A stretch of 9,264 nt of DNA from DASZHA01 sp049644325 (GTDB lineage Bacteria; Chloroflexota; Dormibacteria; DASZGP01). Shown in pieces: positions 5,292 to 9,264 of the stretch (its first letter is position 1; each line of letters starts with the position of its first letter). The position numbers and the translations under genes were made by a program. Location: the NCBI GenBank assembly GCA_049644325.1, contig JBARRR010000106.1, positions 1 through 9,264 on the forward strand, read 5' to 3'. The notes beneath the pieces are model-generated. The model worked only from the letters and a program-made list of their open reading frames with translations, was not told the origin of the DNA and made no database searches.

Positions 5292-7363
5292 CCGCCGGTG
5301 GCGCCGGCGCCCCCGGTCAGGGTGGAGTGCTCGGCGTCGACCTCGGGCGCGTCCTTCCCGGCCCCGAGCGCGACCGGATGGGACCCGGCGCCGTCGACGC
5401 CGCCCGCGCCGTCGGCACCATCGCCTTGGGCCTGCTCCTTGATCCAGTTGAGCAGTCCGCCCTTCTTCATGATGTCGATCTGGCGATCGGTTAGCGCGTG
5501 CTCGGCCTCGAAGCTGGTGCCGTGGGTCTTGTTCTGGATGGTGATCTTGGAGTCCACCACCAGCTGACCCAGCGCGCCCTGGATTTCGAGCTCGTCGCCG
5601 GGAGCGATGGCCTCGTAATCGGCCTCGTTGACAAAACCGAGGGGCACGATGCCGAAATTGATCAGGTTGGCGCGATGAATGCGGGCGAACGACTTGGCCA
5701 GGACGAACTTCACGCCGAGGTACATGGGGGCCAGCGCGGCGTGCTCGCGGGAGCTGCCCTGGCCGTAGTTGCTGCCGCCGACGATGGCGCCGCCGATACC
5801 CTCATCCTTGGCCTTGTTGGCGCGGTTGACGAACTCCGGGTCGACGCCGCTGAAGACGAACTCCGAGATCTTGGGTATGTTGGACCGAAGCGGCAGCACC
5901 TTGGCGCCCGCGGGCATGATGTGGTCGGTGGTGATGTTGTCGCCAACCTTGATCAGGACGCGGCCGCTGATCGCGTCCGCCATGTGTTCGTTGCGCGGCA
6001 GCGGCTGGATGTTGGGGCCGCGGATGATCTCGACCTCGGCGGGGTTCTCGGCCGGGGGGATGATCATGCGGTCGTCGATCAGGTAGTGCTCCGGCATCCG
6101 CACCCGGACCGGCTCGCCGAGCTTGCGGGGGTCGGTGATCTGGCCGGTGAGGGCGGTCGCGGCGCAGGTCTCCGGGCTGGTCAGGTAGACCTGGGCGTTG
6201 GGCGTGCCCGAACGGCCCTCGAAGTTGCGGTTGAAGCTGCGCACGCTGACGCCGCCGTACGGGGGCGCCTGGCCCATGCCGATGCAGGGACCGCAGGCCG
6301 ACTCCAGGATCCGGGCGCCGGCGGTGATCAGGTCGGCCAGCGCGCCCGACTGCGAGATCATCTCGTAGACCTGGCGTGAGCCAGGGGTGATCACCAGCGA
6401 GACGTCGGGGTGGACCACCTGGCCCTTGAGGACGTTGGCCACCACCGTCAGGTCGCTGAACGAGCTGTTGGTGCAGCTGCCGATGGCCACCTGGCTGCAG
6501 GGCGTGCCCTCGACCTCACTGACCTTGACCACGTTGTCGGGCGAGTGGGGGCGCGCGATCAGCGGCTCCAGCTCGTCGAGGTTGATGACCTCGAGCTCGT
6601 CGTACTCGGCGTCGCGGTCGGCCATCATCTGGACGAAGTCCTCGCCCCGGCCCTGGGCCGACATGAACCAGGCGGTCTGCTCGTCGCTGGGAAAGATGGA
6701 CGTGGTCGCGCCCAGCTCCGCGCCCATGTTGCAGACCGTGCCCCGCTCCGGCACGGAGAGGTGGGCCACCCCCGGTCCGTGGTACTCGACGACGCGGCCC
6801 AGGCCGCCGCGCACGGTCAGGCGGCGAAGCACCTCGAGGATGATGTCCTTACCCGTGACCCAGGGCTGCAGCTGGCCTTCGAGGCGGACGCCGAGGATCT
6901 TCGGCATGCCGGTGTAGAAGGGCTGGCCGGACATCGCCACGGCGATGTCGAGACCGCCCGCGCCGATCGCCAGGGACCCCACCCCTCCCGACGTCGGGGT
7001 GTGGGAGTCGGAGCCGAGCAGGGTCTTGCCGGGGATGGCGAAACGCTCGAGATGGACCTGGTGGCAGATGCCGTTGCCGGGCCGGGAAAAGAAGACGCCG
7101 TACTTGCCGCCGAAGCTCTGCAGGAAGCGATGGTCGTCGGCGTTCTCGAAGCTCGTCTGGAGCATGTTGTGGTCGACGTAGCTGACGGACAGCTCGGTCC
7201 TGACCTTGGGGATGTCGAGGGCCTCGAACTGCAGGTACGCCATCGTCCCGGTGGCATCCTGGGTCAGGGTCTGGTCGATGGTGATGGCAATCTCGGACCC
7301 CGGCTTCATCTCGCCGGCCACGAGGTGCTCGGAGATGATCTTCTGGGCAAGGTTCATCGGCAT
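5288..7363 (-). CDS. acn: Aconitate hydratase, Aquifex-type single-chain form
   Basis: Interconverts citrate and isocitrate through cis-aconitate in the TCA cycle using a 4Fe-4S cluster. The 691-residue chain resembles LeuC joined to LeuD and corresponds to the family described as putative aconitase, Aquifex type, which is shorter than the roughly 900-residue AcnA. Visible motifs: DHNMLQTSFENADDHRFL (64-81), LLGSDSHTPTSGGVGSLAIG (115-134), cluster ligands Cys297 in IGSCTNS and Cys357/Cys360 in ACGPCIG, RNFEGRSG (379-386), then the swivel domain with VGDNITTDHIMPAG (473-486) and SNYGQGSSREHAALAP (531-546), which holds the substrate-binding Ser-Arg. The last 45 or so residues (from 646) form a Gly/Ala/Asp-rich tail beyond the domain. 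The start at ATG 7361-7363 has AAAAGGAGG upstream with a rather long 14-base gap; ATG 7355-7357 is a second choice. It leads the transcript that contains the acetyltransferase, whose CTG overlaps its stop. Functional 3-isopropylmalate or homoaconitate dehydration is less likely given the fused single chain. Confidence 0.93.
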   Translation of the reverse strand: MPMNLAQKIISEHLVAGEMKPGSEIAITIDQTLTQDATGTMAYLQFEALDIPKVRTELSVSYVDHNMLQTSFENADDHRFLQSFGGKYGVFFSRPGNGICHQVHLERFAIPGKTLLGSDSHTPTSGGVGSLAIGAGGLDIAVAMSGQPFYTGMPKILGVRLEGQLQPWVTGKDIILEVLRRLTVRGGLGRVVEYHGPGVAHLSVPERGTVCNMGAELGATTSIFPSDEQTAWFMSAQGRGEDFVQMMADRDAEYDELEVINLDELEPLIARPHSPDNVVKVSEVEGTPCSQVAIGSCTNSSFSDLTVVANVLKGQVVHPDVSLVITPGSRQVYEMISQSGALADLITAGARILESACGPCIGMGQAPPYGGVSVRSFNRNFEGRSGTPNAQVYLTSPETCAATALTGQITDPRKLGEPVRVRMPEHYLIDDRMIIPPAENPAEVEIIRGPNIQPLPRNEHMADAISGRVLIKVGDNITTDHIMPAGAKVLPLRSNIPKISEFVFSGVDPEFVNRANKAKDEGIGGAIVGGSNYGQGSSREHAALAPMYLGVKFVLAKSFARIHRANLINFGIVPLGFVNEADYEAIAPGDELEIQGALGQLVVDSKITIQNKTHGTSFEAEHALTDRQIDIMKKGGLLNWIKEQAQGDGADGAGGVDGAGSHPVALGAGKDAPEVDAEHSTLTGGAGATGG

Positions 7364-7377
7364 CGCGGGAATTCAGG

Positions 7378-7386
7378 CCTCCTTTT
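7378..7386 (-). promoter_or_regulatory. Shine-Dalgarno of the aconitase gene
   Basis: The minus strand reads AAAAGGAGG here, a near-perfect match to the 16S rRNA tail. It lies 14 bases before ATG 7363 and 20 before ATG 7357, longer than the usual 5-10, with no closer start codon in any frame. Confidence 0.6.
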
Positions 7387-7437
7387 GCGTCACGAGCAAG
7401 TTTATCCTGCGTCTTAGTTCGAATCCGGGGTCAGGAA

Positions 7438-7443
7438 GGGAGG
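7438..7443 (+). promoter_or_regulatory. Shine-Dalgarno of the P450 gene
   Basis: GGGAGG (within AAGGGAGG) lies eight bases before ATG 7452-7454. The reading frame is open much further upstream through the antisense of the aconitase, so this site is what decides the P450 start. Confidence 0.75.
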
Positions 7444-7451
7444 CCAGGCCG

Positions 7452-8855
7452 ATGCCAAGGCTGCAGATGGGCGACCCGCCCCAGCCCGCCGCGCCCGGGC
7501 CCCATGGCGACTGGACGCACGGTTCCCTCGAGGAGCTCAACCGCGACCCCCTTGGCACCCTGCTCCAGGCTGCCGAGACCTATGGCGACGTGGTCCGGTT
7601 CCGACTGGGGCCCAAGCCGGCGCACCTGGTGATCCACCTCGTGCGCCACCCCGACCACATCCACCACGTCCTCCAGGAGAACGCCGCCAACTACCCCAAG
7701 GCGTTCACCTACCGGCCCATCCAGGAGATGGTGGGCAACGGGCTGGTCACCAGCGACGGCGACCTCTGGAAGCGCCAGCGGCGCCTCATCCAGCCGATGT
7801 TCCACCGGCAGCAGATCGCGCTCTTCGCCACCACCATGAACCACGCCTGCCGCGACATGGCAGTGCGCTGGCACGCCCTGGCCCGCCAGCAGGACAACAT
7901 CGACATCTCCGCCGAGATGCTGGCGCTGACCCTGGACATCGTCGGCAGGGCGCTGTTCAGCTCCGACATCGGCGCGCGCGCTCCCCAGGTCCAGCCGGCG
8001 CTCAAGATCCTGCTCGAGGAGGCGCTGGCCAGGACCCAGTCGGTGATCGTCCTGCTGCCCAAGGAGATCGACAAGCTGGAGCTGACCGAGGACCAGGCCT
8101 GGACCGAGGCCCACGCCACCATGGACGAGCTGGTCAACTCGATGATCGCCGAGCGCCATGCCGCCGGCGTGCCCACGGACGGCGAGGCCACCGACCTGCT
8201 GGCGATGCTGCTGGCGGCCAGGGACGAGGACGGCGCCGCCATGAGCGACCAGCAGGTCCACGACGAGATCATGACCTTCCTGGTCGCGGGCCACGAGACC
8301 ACGGCCTCGGCGCTGGCCTGGAGCTGGTACCTGCTGGCCCAGCACCTCGACGTGGCCGCCCGGGTGCGGGCGGAGCTGAAGGCCGCGCTAAGTGATCGGG
8401 AGCCCAGCGCCGAGGACATCGCCAGCCTGCCTCTGACCAGTGCCGTGATCCACGAGGCGGTGCGGCTCTTCCCGCCCGGCTGGGCGATCGAGCGCGACGC
8501 CCTCGCCGACGACGAGATCGGCGGCTACAGGATCCCCGCGGGCACCACGATCATGCTCAGCCCCTACGTCTCCCACCGGCATCCCGGCTTCTGGGCGGAG
8601 CCTGACAAGTTCAAGCCCGAGCGCTTCCTGCCGGAGAACGAACCCAACCTGCGGCAGGCACCCTACTTCCCCTTCGGCGCCGGGCAGCGCAAGTGCATCG
8701 GTTCAGACTTCGCCATCTTCGAGGCAACGCTGGTGATCGCCAACCTGGCCCGCGAGTTCGAGGTGGTGGTGCCGCCGGGCACCAAGGTCGAGGCCGAGCC
8801 CACCATCACCCTGAGGCCCAAGCGGGGCATCGACGCCTGGGTGCGCAGGCTGTGA
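7452..8855 (+). CDS. Cytochrome P450
   Basis: A 467-residue heme-thiolate monooxygenase; the substrate cannot be told from sequence. All P450 signatures are present: C-helix WKRQRR (106-111), I-helix oxygen-activating AGHETT (279-284) within FLVAGHETTASALAW, K-helix ExxR as Glu335-Arg338 (HEAVRLFPPGW), the PERF motif (389-392), and the heme loop FPFGAGQRKCIG with axial Cys415. No signal peptide or membrane anchor is seen, so it should be cytosolic. The I-helix/heme-loop style and length are like the group that includes the P450 BM3 heme domain and CYP4-like bacterial enzymes, which often act on fatty acids or alkyl chains; that is a family tendency only. No ferredoxin or reductase gene lies in the window, so electrons must come from elsewhere. 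The start is set by GGGAGG eight bases upstream. The stop is 3 bases from the convergent alcohol dehydrogenase stop, without a hairpin terminator between. Confidence 0.95.
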   Translation: MPRLQMGDPPQPAAPGPHGDWTHGSLEELNRDPLGTLLQAAETYGDVVRFRLGPKPAHLVIHLVRHPDHIHHVLQENAANYPKAFTYRPIQEMVGNGLVTSDGDLWKRQRRLIQPMFHRQQIALFATTMNHACRDMAVRWHALARQQDNIDISAEMLALTLDIVGRALFSSDIGARAPQVQPALKILLEEALARTQSVIVLLPKEIDKLELTEDQAWTEAHATMDELVNSMIAERHAAGVPTDGEATDLLAMLLAARDEDGAAMSDQQVHDEIMTFLVAGHETTASALAWSWYLLAQHLDVAARVRAELKAALSDREPSAEDIASLPLTSAVIHEAVRLFPPGWAIERDALADDEIGGYRIPAGTTIMLSPYVSHRHPGFWAEPDKFKPERFLPENEPNLRQAPYFPFGAGQRKCIGSDFAIFEATLVIANLAREFEVVVPPGTKVEAEPTITLRPKRGIDAWVRRL

Positions 8856-8858
8856 CCG

Positions 8859-9264
8859 CTACCAGGCCCGATCGATCACGGCCTGGGCCGGCTCGTTCCC
8901 CTCGAACAGCGATTCAACCGCGGCGCGGTCGCTGACCCCGGCCGCCCGCAGGGTGGTGGGCAGCCCCAGGTCGCCGGCCAGGCGGCGGAGGGCGTCGGCG
9001 GCGCCACCCGAGTCGACCCCCAGGGACTCGGCGACACAGGCCTCGGCCTCGACCTTCTCGTCCCGCTGCAGCTCGACCACGGCAGGCAGCAGGATCGAGG
9101 AGGTGTAGCCGTGGGGGATGTCAAAGTGCGGTCCGATCTGTCGTCCCATGGTGTGGCTGAGGCCCCACTCGATGTGGAAGGAGCCGGCATGGGCCATCCA
9201 GGCGGCTTCGAGACACAGCAGCCGGGGCGCCTCGACGCCAGTCAGGGAAAGCAGCAGCTTCTTG
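8859..9264 (-). CDS. Iron-containing alcohol dehydrogenase, C-terminal part (5' end outside window)
   Basis: The minus strand is open from the right edge to TAG at 8859-8861, giving the last 134 residues of an NAD(P)-dependent group III alcohol dehydrogenase or maleylacetate-reductase-like enzyme. An ATG at 9195-9197 is internal: the 22 codons before it (KKLLLSLTGVEAPRLLCLEA, then AW) belong to the same helical domain. The metal-site region is clear: HIEWGLSHTMGRQIG then PHFDIPHGYTSSILLP. Two His, in LSH (37) and PHG (51), are 14 residues apart, the same spacing as the iron ligands of FucO-type enzymes. The rest is the all-helical end of the dehydrogenase domain. The cofactor-binding half lies beyond the window, so alcohol dehydrogenase, lactaldehyde reductase and maleylacetate reductase cannot be separated. 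Convergent with the P450; a shared oxidation pathway is possible but not shown. Confidence 0.85.
   Translation of the reverse strand, partial: KKLLLSLTGVEAPRLLCLEAAWMAHAGSFHIEWGLSHTMGRQIGPHFDIPHGYTSSILLPAVVELQRDEKVEAEACVAESLGVDSGGAADALRRLAGDLGLPTTLRAAGVSDRAAVESLFEGNEPAQAVIDRAW

Larger units (their letters stand above)
7364..7451. promoter_or_regulatory. Divergent promoter region between aconitase and P450
   Basis: These 88 bases separate two genes read in opposite directions, so both promoters are expected here or just inside the genes. The centre (7385-7425) is AT-richer than the flanks. On the minus strand TAAACT (7399-7404) matches four of six bases of a -10 box, but no good -35 lies 17 bases before it. 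On the plus strand TTTATC and TTAGTT are possible but unconvincing. I see no operator repeat. The two genes may share regulation through this gap. Confidence 0.4.

Noticed and set aside
5178..5567. Plus-strand ORF across the aconitase-acetyltransferase junction
   Set aside because: Low-complexity Pro/Ser/Ala product opposite two genuine coding frames; no domain and no start signal.
6410..7417. 335-codon plus-strand ORF opposite the aconitase
   Set aside because: Antisense shadow of the aconitase, His/Asp/Val/Gly-rich with no recognisable fold.
7206..7451. Apparent 82-codon N-terminal extension of the P450
   Set aside because: It is antisense to the aconitase start; P450 homology begins after ATG 7452, which has a well-spaced GGGAGG.

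Overview
This is a GC-rich bacterial chromosomal segment of ordinary metabolic and housekeeping genes. GC-rich third codon positions, an Aquifex-type single-chain aconitase, a DUF2905-like membrane tail, a cobyrinate amidotransferase and a soluble-type P450 fit a GC-rich Terrabacteria lineage (Chloroflexota/Dormibacterota or a relative of Actinomycetota). That placement is inference from gene content; no rRNA or marker gene is present to settle it.

Layout. The left edge (1-90, +) is the last 29 codons of a small membrane protein resembling the end of DUF2905. It is followed by a GC hairpin with a short T run at 134-161. The minus strand then carries, right to left, most of the window: an aconitase (7363 to 5288), a GNAT acetyltransferase (5291 to 4476), a poorly supported spacer/ORF (4479 to 4165), the single-strand exonuclease RecJ (4168 to 2363), cobyrinate a,c-diamide synthase CobB/CbiA (2207 to 789), and a small protein that looks like a decayed histidine phosphatase (692 to 258). 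On the plus strand a cytochrome P450 (7452-8855) is divergent from the aconitase across an 88-base gap that holds a Shine-Dalgarno site for each gene. It converges with an iron-containing alcohol dehydrogenase (minus strand, 8859 to the right edge, 5' end missing) with only 3 bases between the stops.

How genes relate. Aconitase and the acetyltransferase are almost certainly co-transcribed. The acetyltransferase frame is clearly coding right up to the aconitase stop, where the two share the four bases CTGA, so it probably starts at CTG. Two further minus-strand junctions (GTGA at 4476-4479 and TTGA at 4165-4168) have the same form, but the intervening 104-codon ORF has weak coding character, so that part of the chain is doubtful. 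RecJ and CobB are separated by 155 bases, and CobB has its own ribosome binding site. No cobalamin riboswitch motif was recognised upstream of CobB, and no other cobalamin gene is in the window.

I see no new defence system, mobile element, CRISPR array, tRNA or rRNA. The points most worth a second look are the non-standard start of the acetyltransferase, the loss of catalytic signatures in the histidine-phosphatase-like protein, the altered Gly-Gly-Tyr-Pro-Glu region of CobB, the uncertain recJ start region, and a short plus-strand protein-like fragment (676-792) overlapping the end of cobB.
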